Assembly (NCBI GenBank): GCA_031841125.1
Contig: CM063112.1
Span: 62,735,722-62,799,721 of the forward strand
DNA from: Acanthococcus lagerstroemiae
Taxonomy: Eukaryota > Arthropoda > Insecta > Hemiptera > Eriococcidae
Length of the DNA: 64,000 bases
Direction of reading: 5' to 3'
The notes beneath the pieces are model-generated. The model searched no databases. It had not been told where the DNA came from and worked only from the letters and a program-made list of their open reading frames with translations. Positions 25,951 through 37,496 of this stretch are shown here, piece by piece; position 1 is the first letter of the stretch; every line of letters begins with the position of its first letter. The translations under genes were made by a program, and so were the position numbers.

Positions 25951-26157
25951 ATCGAAAATGGGATTTGCCAACTTTCACGAATCACGACCTCATATAGTCA
26001 CCCTACCGATGTTAAGCTACAGTCTACAATATTTTCCCCTGATTCAGTCTCTCACTCGAGCCCTGGAATCCGCCCTTTCGAGCATTACTTCAGAGACATC
26101 GGGGAACCTATTAGGGCTGCCTATGAATCAATTAAAGAAATTATTTTTGACAAATAA
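25951..26157 (+). other. Open stretch resembling a 3'-terminal exon, unknown
   Basis: This frame is open for 68 codons before TAA at 26155-26157, and its end reads RPFEHYFRDIGEPIRAAYES, then IKEIIFDK, which looks protein-like rather than compositional. AATAAA overlaps the stop. A possible acceptor TATAG lies within it at about 26000. No partner exon or family was identified. It could be a terminal exon, a gene relic or part of an unrecognised transposon. The longer open frame on the same strand (25862-26227) overlaps it and looks less natural. Confidence 0.2.
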
Positions 26158-26639
26158 AGGCTTTGTGCTTAAAAAGACCTTTTTTGATCGAGTTGAAGAT
26201 GCTGGTAGGCAGGCTGTGTTTATCTAGAAACGTTGTAGCTATTTTCATTCATGAACTAATATAAGCTTTTGCGGAACAGTATCAATGATCTTCTTCTGGC
26301 ACAATTTATTTCAACGTACCTACTTTTACATATTTGGAGTTATTACCCTATCCCTGGGCTGTAACCAGTTTGTATATTAGGGGAAATGAATCGAATTTTC
26401 GGAGGGATAAATATCAGAAAAAAGAGGGACAATAATGGATTTTCTAGGAAACTAGGGGGCTTTTCCCCCTGGCCGCTTCGCGGCCCAACCCTCCGCCGTC
26501 ACTCGCTTTACTCGTGCTGGCCTTGCTCGGCGCTTCGCGCCTCGTCCGACCATCACAGTCCTCAGTGTTTGTTCTAAAACTTTTGTTCCTGAATTGAGTT
26601 TTGCTTTGCGCTTCTTTTGCTCCCCCTTTATCAGCGGTC

Positions 26640-27990
26640 CTCAATCTTCCACCATGAATTCCCCCCTTCCATCCTTTCTTCATCACGAGTCTCCTCCTCC
26701 ACCACGACCCCCTCGTTCACCACGGTCGCTGTCCGCCTCCACGGTCGCACTTCAACAGTCGCAGCCCTCCTCAGCCACAAACTCCTCCCCCACAACGGCC
26801 ATAATCTCCTACCAGAGGCTTCAGTGCCCACCCTATGGTCTTTTACCTCCGCAGTATCCCTCCCTGCGAACCTTTCCTTCTGCACATCCGGGTAGGCCCT
26901 GTCCCTTGGACTTCCTCCTCACCTCTACAACCATCGACCACCACAACCGACCTGCACCAACTGGGCCTTAATCTCTTAAAATTACCCTCTCCATCGCTTC
27001 ATGACTTTCTCCGTTCACAGCTTCTCCCTCACATGGCACCCTCCGTTCATTCCTCCCATCATCAACCAGTCCTCCACCTAGTCTCCCCCCGATCACCCTC
27101 TTCCACCCCGAGTGCCCTCCATTAGGACCACGTACGTCCCCTCGACCACCCCCACACTACTATGGCCTTCATTTCTGTTCACGTACCACACCCCCACCAA
27201 GACCTCTTCACCCATCACTACGCCCTTCCCAATTGCGGCCATAATCCTTCGCTACAGCCTTCCTCTTCCACTGCTCCTTCTTGGCAGCTTCCTCATCCCA
27301 ACTCCCACGAAAATCCCCTCGTCCTCCACTTAGGAGCTCCCGTCACCATGGCTTTCATTTCCCTCCCTAGTCCCTCTTTCACCCAGGACTTCCTCCTCCA
27401 CCAGGACCTCTTACTCACTATTACCCCCCACCCGGGGCTTTTATCTCCCTCTGCAGTCCCCGCCACCACCGTGTTTTCCTCCCTTTCAGGAGCTCCCTCC
27501 TCCACCATAAGTACCTCTTATAACCCCGGGCCCTTATCCACTAAAGTTTTACTAACCCTCAGCAGGACCCTCACCCACCACTACCTCTTCCTTCCTTAAT
27601 GGCCACCCTCTCCTACCAACCATTTCCTCCACGACAAGGACCCCTCACCCACGACTACCCCCTGGGATTTATCTCCCTTCACAGCCCCTGTCCTCATTAT
27701 GGTCCTCCAACCCCCTTGAAGATCCCTGGCCATCCACACAGGAGCTTTCACAACCATGACCACCCCTCCCCCCGAGAGCCCTCCCCCCGCACCACGGCCA
27801 TTTCTCTCCCTGGTCCCCTTTCTCACTAAGGTCTTTCTCCTCCATCGGGTCCTCTTACTCATCTTAACTCCCTGCCCCATCCAATGCCTCCATCTCCGTC
27901 CACAGCCCACGTCCCCACAGGGGCCCTCCTCCCCCTTCAGGAACTTCCTCCACAACCATGAATCCCCTCCTGAGGGTAGGCTACCCTGGA
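26640..27990. repeat. C+T-rich degenerate repeat block
   Basis: About 1.35 kb with almost no G runs on the + strand. Words such as CCTCCTCCACCA and GGCTTTYATYTCYCT recur irregularly (about 27163, 27350, 27436, 27664). Long Pro/Ser-rich frames on + and Gly/Arg-rich frames on - are products of composition. Preceded at 26470-26560 by GC-rich small hairpins (GGCCGCTTCGCGGCC). Confidence 0.6.
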
Positions 27991-28015
27991 AAATCGAGAA
28001 ATTAAAGAACAGGGT

Positions 28016-28244
28016 AGGCAACCCGCAGCAATTTGAGATCTTGGAGATTATGGGTAATTATGTCATTATATGCCTTCTGATGTCTTATTATGTCGGTTAT
28101 GTCTCAAAACTTGAAGATCTTTTATGTTAAAACAGATTATGCCCTTGAAAGTAGTTGATCTGCCCCAGCAATTATTCTGATTTTTAGTTAGGCAACCCGC
28201 ACTATGGGTAATTATGTCATTATATGTCTTTTTATGTCTGGAGT
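28016..28244 (+). repeat. Short direct repeat pair
   Basis: AGGCAACCCGC then TATGGGTAATTATGTCATTA with TATG(C/T)CTT occurs at about 28016 and again from 28192, with extra sequence in the first copy. Confidence 0.65.
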
Positions 28245-28564
28245 TTTGGTTTTTTGTTATATAGAAAGAAAATTAAGAGAATAATATGAAATTTATTCAC
28301 TGACGGGAAAAGAGCGCATCCACTGGTTACAGCCCTGCTGTCTACCATCCCTTTAGCACCGATATCGATGACAATACTTCATATCAGTCGCGTCAGACTG
28401 TTACACGGTTGCGCAACTTATATTTCACGTTTATCTCAAAAACGTGAGTTTATGTTCTTGACCTCAGTTCCTTAATGAAGATCATAAACATTTGTAGTCT
28501 ATTCACGCATCAAATAATGCGACTGTCGTAGATAACACGTCCCAATCTTAAAAAATTAATGTTT

Positions 28565-31500
28565 TTAATCTAAATTCAGTTCGCTAAAGGATTGTTCAGT
28601 ACTAGTCGAAGCTAAAGTGTTGTGTTTATTTAAATCATCGTTTGAACAGCCGTTCGATTTCTTCGTGAGATCCGCTTTAACATTCTCCTCGGCAAGAAAC
28701 CAGTCTCGGAATCCACATATGTAATTATAGTATTCATCTAAAAAGAAATGAAACATTGGTACGATATAGAAAAACAAACCTATTAGCAAATTTACTAAAC
28801 TAACAAAACTCGAACAAATAATAATAGAAGTTCAAATCTTCAGACCTTACCTTTCAATTCCGCAGCAGATTTCAAATCACCTCCGTAATCGCTCGGCAAA
28901 ACTTCTTTTGGTATCACTTCAACTAAATCGTAAGGTTTCTTCTTCCATATAACCATCTGAAAATGTGAAGGCACCCGCACATTGACTTATTAGTTACTAT
29001 TCAGAAATTCTTCAATATGAGATTGAAGTAAATATCATCTATATTTACTGCCTACCCTCTCCGTTAGTTTCTTCTTCATTACTAGTCTAACTATAGCAAG
29101 CACTGGTTGTATCAATGGATGGACGTTCAGTAAGTACATCTTCTGAGGACGAAATTTCAAAACATTCTAGAAACAGTTGTAATATCACCACCGTGATTAG
29201 ATTAATGAAATTTAACTCCAGAAAACATGTAATTCAGATATGACAAAATCATTTATTGTTTTTTTTTTTTTTTGCTTTCTCCTTTTCTTTATAATCAGGA
29301 ATGTACGTAATACGACTTACCTGAAATAAGTTAATATACTGCCTCACACTGCCGAAAGATAAAGCGATATGTCGTGGACTTAGAGCTTTTTCATAATCTA
29401 TAATTAAAATGACTTCGGCATTTGAATCTTCTCTTACTAATAAATCGACAATCATTTGACACCCTTTCAAGAAGGTGGTAGCGTTCAAGGTGCTCGACTT
29501 TTTGAACTCTTGGGCTTGAACGAGGAAAACTCTTTGCCCTTCTGAAGTTGGTTTTGGTAGAGGAATGTGAATCCTATTAAAAAAGAAAAAAGAAACCTTT
29601 ATTAGGATTATCATGTGCATAATGTGCATAATATGTACGCTGAGGTTCAAAGTAACGCAATTAAAAATACGAAACATATGCCCGTACATAGGTTTAAGTA
29701 CGTTACGTGTTTAGATTTTAATAGAATTACTCGTACATCGTGTCCAAGAAATCTCGAAACCATAGCTGGCACGGATCTCGGCCGGTAAAGTATTCTGGCA
29801 TTTTGGTTCGGGCAGTATAATACTTCTCAATTTGTGTTTTGGTAACTTCAATGTCGTTTTTACACTGTAAAAGGATACTAACGAGGAATTTGTCATCTAA
29901 AACAATAATAATGAATTATAATAGTGGTTAAAGTGGGAATTAATTAGGTAATTGTGAATTTAGATGGGCTTCTCTGGGGCTATGTTCTTTCATATTCAAG
30001 TCAACAAAAATATTTCAAACTCGAAAGAAATTGCTAATTTTGGCCGACTCTGAGCTCCAAATCAGGCGGAAGAATATTGTGCTTGCAACTATCCTTTGTA
30101 ATACTGCTGGTCGCTAGCCTTACTGCCTCTTACCGGAGGGGGAAAAACTTCACTTCTCTTACACGTTCATATATGACATTCTTTCTCATTTCATAGCCCC
30201 ACAACATGTCCTTGTGGTGACTTTTGGATCTGTATCTCAGACAGGAATGTCAAAGGACAAGTGTACTTCGTAGAAAATATGATATCTGTTTCTCCATCGG
30301 ACAGGGCCGTATACAAGGGGGGGGGGTGTCTGACCCCCCCCCGGGTACGGCCGTGCGCTTAGAAATCCAGGAAAATGCGGATCTCAGAAACATTAAAAAC
30401 TCCATATGTTAGATCAAACCCCCTCACATATTCCTGGATACGGCACTACCATCGGGTTGCATGTCTACTTGCATTCCTGTGTACTTCTCTATGGATTTTT
30501 CTTCCTGCAGTTTCGTAGAAAGTAGTATTTTTCAACTGAGTTAGTAGATAACACGCATACTGACATAGACAAACATTCTCGACTGACGCATTTGGTTTCC
30601 GCCCCCAAAAAAATCCGCTAGTTTTGCGACCACACATATATGTGACTATAAGCTTCGGCCAATACCGGGCTGTAATTTCAATCAGCTGCTGAACCGCACA
30701 ATTATCAAATTTCTGAACGTCGCATCTAGAGGCAGAGTTACAGTTCTGAAGAAGAAAAAAATAAATAAAAAAGATTGAGAGGGCAAGGGTATTGGGCGGG
30801 AGTCGGAGCCGGGAGAGCCGAGACTTTGAAAAAGGAAGTGGCCTTATAACCCTGAATTTATTTATCTATTTATTTCAGCGATGACATATTTTCCTTCATC
30901 TATTACATTGCGCTTATGGCAGTGAATTGGGGGGAGTCTCCTCCCCATCACTGTCATTAGTCCATTTTAGGGCATATGCCTCCCCGCATAGCCCTGAATA
31001 GTGCTACAAAATTAGGCGGTGACGCAATGACAAAATAATTTCTCCGGTCACATTTTAGTCACAAATTATTTCTACCTGCCTTCGTTGTTGGGTTGTCTAT
31101 TTCTACTTTAGAAGGGGTTCAGACAAGATTAATGTGAGAGAAGAATCATCCATTCCCATCAGAGCTGGACCTAAATAAAGATTTGCTTTGGAGCCAGCTC
31201 GATGCGGCTTCGATTTCGGTACAAAGGAGGAAAAGAAGCGTTTTCACAAGTTCGAAGTTTGCAACATGCACCAAAATTAGCAGCACGTGCTGTAGCTAGT
31301 GACCACGCTTCCTTCGCAACTTTGTTGCGTTCATTTCATATTATTTTTCTTTTCTTTTTTCTTGAGAATATTGCTATATTGATACAAAACTTCTCCATAA
31401 TAAACATTTGGATTGTAATAGTCTGAAATGTTGGAAAATATTGACATTGCTAATACGTTATGGTAAAAACTATTCAAAAATATAAACTTTGAACTTGATA

Positions 31501-34500
31501 TATATTTCCTTGGTACAACTACTTTTGGAATATTTACCCCTAGTTTAGGACCCTGTCACGAAAAAAGGGAAGGCTCGAATTGAAAAAGTTCCATATAAGT
31601 TTCTCAAGTATTTATATTTTCGAACTTTCTCTTACTATCACGATGTTCGCGTATGGATGTTCCACCAGGAGCGCTAATATCGAAGACGAAAATATGATAC
31701 GTGTACATTACACCATAAGAACGCATGCTCATAAAAGTGTTTGATTTTTATGAAAAAATGCTAAGAACAAAAGTTATAGCCCTTTTCATTTCCTATCAGA
31801 TGAGCTTAATTTTGGATTTTTTGGATAACTTCTTTTATCATATTCCTCCCATGTCATGTTTTCGTCCTAATCCACCAATCAGTGAACAGTATATGTTGTT
31901 TTCGGTAGCAGTCACCTAGAGCGACTCTTTTGCATCCATATGCGAATCGACTTGAGCTGTTAGTTGGATTTGAAATCCTAAGTCTTAAAAATAGACGAAC
32001 ATTGCTGGAGATGCTGTTCCTGATGTGGGATCTGTTAAGAGGTAGAATAAAAGATTCACAAACACTCTCTCGTATAGGCATAAGAGTGCCCTCTTCTCAT
32101 CCTCGAGCGATGACCTGTTTTTCTCCTCTCTCAACATGGCTTCACGACTGAAGTAATACTTAGAACATACAATATCTTGACACAGCGTAATCCGAAATTG
32201 CTTTTTTATGGCCGGGGGCGAATACGAGGACGTTGTTGTGAAGGCTTTGTCCACAGTCTAGTTGCCCATTTCCCACTCGTTAATAACCCCTGTCGGCTGC
32301 CCCCCTCCGGAACGTACCGAAGAGTTTTTCCTGGGGGGGGGGGAGGAAAAACTGTGAAAGTTCCAACTGACTCAACTCAAAATTCCCAAGTATCAAAGCA
32401 AAAGAATAAAAGCTATTTGAATTGTTGGGGTTTCTCAACTTCTTAACTCAAGCCGCAAGAGTATCAAAGTAAGAAAAAAAACAAAAACTTTTGACTTGTT
32501 GAATTTTTCCAACTCCGCCTAACTGCAATGGTCAATTTTCCCTGCTGCTGAATGAAAAATTCCTACGGGGGACCCCCTATTGGTACGTCCCTGACCCCCT
32601 TCCCCAACCCATTAACGGTCTCCATTGAAATAATTATTATCATTGTTATTCATTTTTTTCTCTCTCTCTCACTGTTTGTAACTTTTTAAAATAATATGTG
32701 TACTTTGTATTTTCCATCAAGTCCCCACTTATCTTGGCTTCACGTGTGTAAGGCTGTTTGGTGGGGACGATAATTTAAATAAATAAATAAATATTTCCTA
32801 GTAAAAATATGACATTATCACTGTTATTTCATTATCAGGACATCTTTAAGAAAGTATAACATTTTTCTTCTTTAGGGAACGGAATGACACCCAGCGTCAT
32901 TACGTATCGTCTAGATATCACCTTCTGAAGGATAAATTGATTAGGCATAAAAGCAGTTTCGTATTAAATCTTGAAATGTTTTTCTTTCCCCTGTAACATG
33001 ATGTATTTTGTTCACTGTTGCACGTGAGATGGAGATAGTGCAATCATAATTACTTGTTGATAAAACAAAAAAAAAAACAACAAACAAGATTCTAACTATC
33101 TATCGCAATTACTTACTTAATACATTTTTCGTATCTGTCTATTTCGAGTGAATAATAATATTGATTGTGAACATGCTGACAACTAGCAGAGAAAATACGG
33201 TGTTCGGTTAATTTTATATTTAGGTAATTGACTGTTATACGATATCAGTTTGATGTACCGTTTCTAGTTAAAACGTGGAATCGTCGACTTCGGAGGAATC
33301 CCTGCATTATGGCCGATATTTAGGGCATAGGGTAAATGACCCGTTAGGATCAATTTTTCTGTCAATTCCGAGGATTTCTCGAAGGTACACATTTTTCCAA
33401 CACAAGTCATTCTTTTCTAAATACTACGGAAGGGGGGGGGGGTATCTAGGTCAGGAAGGTCAGTTGACTCCAAGGGTTACAAATCTGTAAAACACATACA
33501 CAAAAACACAAAACTTACTGTATGTACACAGTTCTTGCTCTTAGCCAACTGGTTGATAACTTACAGGGTGCGGGAAGGGAACCTAATACATTTCAATTTG
33601 CCATAACTTTGGAAGAAATTATCGTAAAAATTTCTTTTTTTAAATAAAAGACTAGGAATTTTACCGATTTTTATTTGGTATAAACAGTTATACCATTTTT
33701 ATGTTGTTTTGAAAATTACATCGCTCAAATAACCTTCCTCATTTTTTACACAATTTTCCGACCTTTCTTGAAGTCGGCGATGATTTCCTTGGTCATGATG
33801 GAAATTGGGGCTGTTTCGTGTTCAATATTGGTTCGAAGCTGTGCTAGATTTCGTGGTGCATATTTTGCATGTTAAATCTCCCCTCCCCCCCCCGAAAAAA
33901 ACGAGCCTCGTCGGTAAACAAAATTCGGCCTAGTGAAAACGGATTGTTTCCGAACATCATGGAGCCACGCGTTCACGAAACTCGAATCGGGTGGTATGAT
34001 CGGTAGCCATCAGTTCATGGATCATTAACATTTTGTAGGGATGCAAATATAAATCAATTTTTCATGGCGAATACGTCGTATTAACATCTTTCATTCGAAT
34101 TCAGACTGGCAGCGTGTTTCCGAACTGATCTCTGCGGACTGTTTGAGAAGGTGACGCAAACATGCTCGATGTCTTCAGGCGTTCGAACAAATTTGTAGGC
34201 CCCCCGAGGCTTTGTTTTACTAACAGATCATTTTTCGCGGAAGTTTTTTACCAATGCAGAGTCGTTTCGGTTGGCACTGGTTTATGCGGCTGAATCAAAA
34301 AATGTTTATGAGACGCGCAACTTATAGTCACCTATGATTCCTAATTCTTAAAAAACATTTCCACCGCGAACTCAAGAGGTAACGTGTTCCACTTGCTTAT
34401 GGTGAGGAGGCCCCGTTAATGAATAAAATTTGGCATACCAGGCTACTACAAGCCGAAATTTTGCTTCCCCCACTCTATTAGTTTAGCTACAGTAGCGAAC

Positions 34501-37496
34501 TGAAATACTTTAGAACAGGGCTATAAATTCAGTGCTGAAAATATTTAATTCCGGCGCGTTTCTAGCTTAGTACCGCCAATGAATGTACAAAATGTATGTA
34601 ACAGGGTGGCCAGTTTTTCCCCCAAGACATTCCCTGACTTTTCCGGATTTTTTACAGATTTCCCAGTTCATTTTCCAACTTTTTCATAACAAACAAATTA
34701 TTTTTTTAAAAAGTTCAATTGAGTCTGACAAAGAAAATTGTACATACTTTCAGATCATAAAATTTTCCTCAAAACTCCCTGACTTTTCCGATTTTCTTTC
34801 AAAATTCTCTGACTTTTCCCTGACTATTCCCGGTTTTCCCAGTTTTCCAAAAACTGGTCACCCTGTGCAATTTGAGGTGATTCGAACCATGAACGCATTG
34901 GAATGAAAAAGTTTTTAGAATTAAATTTAGAGGAGCGTTATTCCAAACTGAGCTATTGCCACCCCGGAGCCATATTTTGCGTTTTTGACGGATTCGGATA
35001 CTAGAGAGAAGGTCTGTTTTGATTGTGGAGACGGCGTTCGCCTATCCATCATAGTTTAAGTGTTCTATGCAAAATAGTGATAACATGTGATATAATAATT
35101 TTTCCAAACTGAGCTATTGACAGGTAATTATCGATGCGTAATATTTTGCACTGTTGATAACAGTATTAACAATTTTCTTTTTATGAAAGTTGTATGGTGA
35201 AGATTTTTGAAGTATCTTTTATGAAAGTTTTTTTGCATTATTTAATCTAGGGGATCCTACAAAGTATACTACTACTATTGCCGTTGATAAGAACGTGAAA
35301 TTGGAATTTTAATCGAATAAAAATGACGAAAATGAAAGAAATGGTTTTCCAAAGTGAGCTATTGACAGGAGGTTGGCAACTTTGAAAGCGTATATCTGCG
35401 GACTAGGACACATTTGTGTTCTCGAACAAACATACACTGGTTACTAACATACTCCTCTATCGATTGCACATCTAATATATCCAGTTACTTCAATGGGGTA
35501 ACACTAAATCGTTTTTTATCGTTCCTATAGAATTCAATTTTGTGGCGATAGCTCAGTTTGGAAAAACACTCCTCTAATTCATTCGAAACAAAATAAGTCA
35601 TTACCTTCTAGACTAAGTGCAAAAATCGTGTACCAGTTGGAAGAGGAGGCTCAAATTAGGTGGGTGGGGTGAATAACCCAGCAGAATATTCCCCGAAGTG
35701 TATATTATCTATGTTACAGTGAAAGTCGATAATTTAGGGAATGTCAATGATGACTAGCGACTATCGACATTGATGGACTGTTTTAGGTAAAATAGGTAAT
35801 AAAATTTTTTTATTAACATCAACTAGGCATTGTGTACATTAACTAATGACTATCGATAATCGCTAGCTGGGCGTAGTGAAGGTTCTATAAATATTTCTCG
35901 TGTCGTCGAAAAGGATTTGGTCATTATTTGAATGAATTACCTGTAAATAGAAATACCTACTACGTAAGCGGTCATGCCACTAGTCGGACAGCATATTTTT
36001 TCATGCTTTCGTCAGGATTCCGTAACATCCCCCCTCCCCCACCACATTCCCAAACAACCATTACTCAAAAGCTATAATTTAAAAAAAATTGTTTTTTATG
36101 TGGGTGGAGGGAGGGGGTAGCTACATCATGTACAGCCTATTGGCTAGAGCCGTGGGGACTGTATGGATTACATTTTGGAGTAGAGGTTCATGGCTTTTAC
36201 GAATGATATGAGTTTAAGGTAGTGATTATCGATAATTACTAGTTAATGAAAATAAACCTAGTTAATGTTCATAAAAATATTTATTGTATGGAATCCATTC
36301 ACGGCAGAAATGATCAAAACCATTGAGAAAGTGCAGAAACGTTTTTTAAGATACTTGTATTATAAGCAATTTTCCTATTACACTTACTCAATTAAATATA
36401 AGGAACTACTTCAGGGTTATGAAATAAAAAGTCTTCTATAGGTCGTAGGGACATTTTCTCGTTATTGTTCCTACACGGGATAATACAGTTTGAAAAACGC
36501 AACACAATAAATTTTACTTGAAAAAATTGGAATTCGCGTACCTACTTTCAATAGTCGTAGCACTGATCTCTTTACAATCCCTTATTCACGCGCACAAATT
36601 TTGTCTAATTCCCCATCGCTCGAGTTCTGAAGTTATATAACAATGTTATAGAATTCATAACCACCTTGATGTACTCGACTCGATAAACAAATCAGCCTTC
36701 AAACAGCAAGTTTACAAAATATTTGATTGACAGCTATAATAGTCTCTGACTCTAGCCACGTACTGACCTGATTGTGGTTTGAGCGCATATGTGGGGATGG
36801 GCACTAGGGTATGGGGGTGGGGGCAGATAGCGATCTTTCTCCCGTTCGTTTCTCATTTTTAGTTGTTTTTTTGTTTTTGTTCTTTTTTTTTAGGTTGTTT
36901 TTTTTGTTAATTTCATTTTTTGTTTTGCTTAGATACGAGTATATCATGTAAGTTTTTAAAATTTTTTTCTTTTTTTCCTTTTTGTTTTCAAATTCTGTCA
37001 AGTTAAATCCCCCAGTCGTAATTGGCCATTTTGGCTGTGACCGGAGGGCTTCAAATAAATAAATATTATTATTATTAATATTATTATTATCAACTTTAAC
37101 TACCTCTCGTAGGCATTATCGATAATGACTAGTGATTATCGATATATTGACTTCCACGGTAACATATACATTTCGAACATAACACACCTTTCTAAGCATC
37201 ATAGGGGGGGGGGCACCTATAACAGAAGGCTGGGGGGTCTGTCGAATGCATGAATTCCCCGAAGTCACTATATGACATAATATCTTTCAAGATAGAACCT
37301 ATTAGTACATGCAAATGTTCTGAATTACGGTTAAATATTCAAACAGAATCAGATTACCTGACACAGTCGGCAGATGAGGCTGCGTCGCCATCCATTCCTT
37401 CAAACACTGGATGCTATTTTTTATAGATTCCTCGGTGGCATTGAATTTAGCGTACGTTTTCTGCAGCTGTTCTGGCGATATCGGTTCCCAATACAT
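28565..37496 (-). CDS. CRAL-TRIO lipid-binding protein 2
   Basis: Paralogue of the gene at 10.6-18.0 kb, with identical exon layout and phases: 37496-37358, 29896-29731, 29573-29321, 29166-29056, 28956-28851, 28737-28565 (TAA), 315 residues. Exon 1 gives EWMATQPHLPTVS; exon 2 DDKFLVSILLQCK and a YY motif; exon 3 IHIPLPKPTSEGQRVFLV and VILIIDYEKALS; exon 4 FRPQKMYLLNVHPLIQP; exon 5 VIPKEVLPSDYGGDLKS; exon 6 FRDWFLAEENVKADL and a Ser/Thr/Asn-rich end. A GTG two codons upstream is open, but the ATG at 37496 fits the family. Intron 1 is about 7.5 kb and full of transposon relics; the other introns are short. A minus-strand AATAAA lies at 28292-28297. The two genes differ widely in sequence, so the duplication is old. 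Predicted cytosolic; ligand unknown. Confidence 0.93.
29897..32300. other. Intron 1 of CRAL-TRIO gene 2, 3' part
   Basis: No gene recognised on either strand; a G/C-run hairpin at 30304 is the only clear structure. Confidence 0.45.
30304..30354. repeat. Short poly-G/poly-C hairpin
   Basis: GGGCCGTATACAAGGGGGGG faces CCCCCCCGGGTACGGCC. One of several G-run/C-run sites (also near 6803, 14800, 32331, 33431, 37205, 42678). Likely remnants of G-tract-bearing MITEs. Confidence 0.5.
32305..32593 (-). mobile_element. hAT-like MITE, inverted sister of 40599-40873
   Basis: Right end TTGGTACGTCCCTG matches the family end; left end CGGAACGTACCGA is less clear and damaged by a poly-G tract. The stretch CAACTCCGCCTAACTGCA..GGGAAAATT is the reverse complement of the body of the element at 40.6 kb. 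Confidence 0.6.
32640..32800 (+). mobile_element. Probable LINE 3' tail
   Basis: Ends GGTGGGGACGATAATTTAAA followed by ATAAATAAATAAATA, the form of a LINE 3' untranslated end. No coding part recognised. Overlap with neighbouring elements is unclear. Confidence 0.35.
33600..34300 (-). pseudogene. Tc1/mariner-superfamily transposase relic
   Basis: On the minus strand, broken frames give FVRTPEDIEHVCVTFSNSPQ, LHPYKMLMIHELMATDH, FSLGRILFTDEARFF and, after a gap at the poly-C tract near 33890, KYAPRNLAQLRTNIEHETAP. This order (helix-turn-helix end, HPYK..I.EL, FTDE with the first catalytic Asp, then the C-terminal helices) is that of a common insect IS630/Tc1-like transposase group. The catalytic middle is deleted and there are several frameshifts and stops. 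Confidence 0.65.
34602..34865. mobile_element. 264-bp MITE with CAGGGTGGCCAGTTTTT ends
   Basis: Left end CAGGGTGGCCAGTTTTT, right end AAAAACTGGTCACCCTG, inverted with one mismatch. The interior repeats CTGACTTTTCC-like words. CAGGG ends suggest the hAT superfamily; I could not confirm an 8-bp target duplication. Confidence 0.75.
34927..35577. mobile_element. 651-bp DNA transposon with 34-bp inverted ends
   Basis: TTAGAGGAGCGTTATTCCAA and the following CTGAGCTATTGCC recur inverted at 35544-35577 with three or four mismatches. TTTCCAAACTGAGCTATTGA recurs internally near 35101 and 35346. No coding content. Probable TA target at both ends. Confidence 0.8.
35711..37165. mobile_element. Inverted-repeat element split by a LINE
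   Basis: ATGTTACAGTGAAAGTC at the left faces GACTTCCACGGTAACAT at the right. Palindromic TATCGATAATGACTAGT-like blocks lie inside both ends, and 35798-35868 is inverted to 36213-36282. The LINE relic 36286-37080 interrupts it. Confidence 0.6.
36286..37080 (+). pseudogene. LINE 3' end relic
   Basis: WNPFTAEMIKTIEKVQKRFL and RYLYYKQFSYYTYSIKYKEL, then broken frames with IRVPTFNSRSTDLFTIPYSR, are the conserved C-terminal region of Jockey/I-type LINE products. A T-rich stretch and ACCGGAGGGCTTCAAATAAA followed by ATTATTATT repeats form a typical 3' tail. Several stops. Inserted inside an inverted-repeat element at 35711-37165. Confidence 0.7.

Noticed and set aside
26594..28130. Pro/Ser-rich and Gly/Arg-rich frames up to 149 codons
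   Set aside because: They follow from the C+T-rich composition; no motif or splice structure.
34583..34906. 107-codon frame MYKMYVTGWPVF..
   Set aside because: It is the interior of the 264-bp MITE read through its CTGACTTTTCC words.
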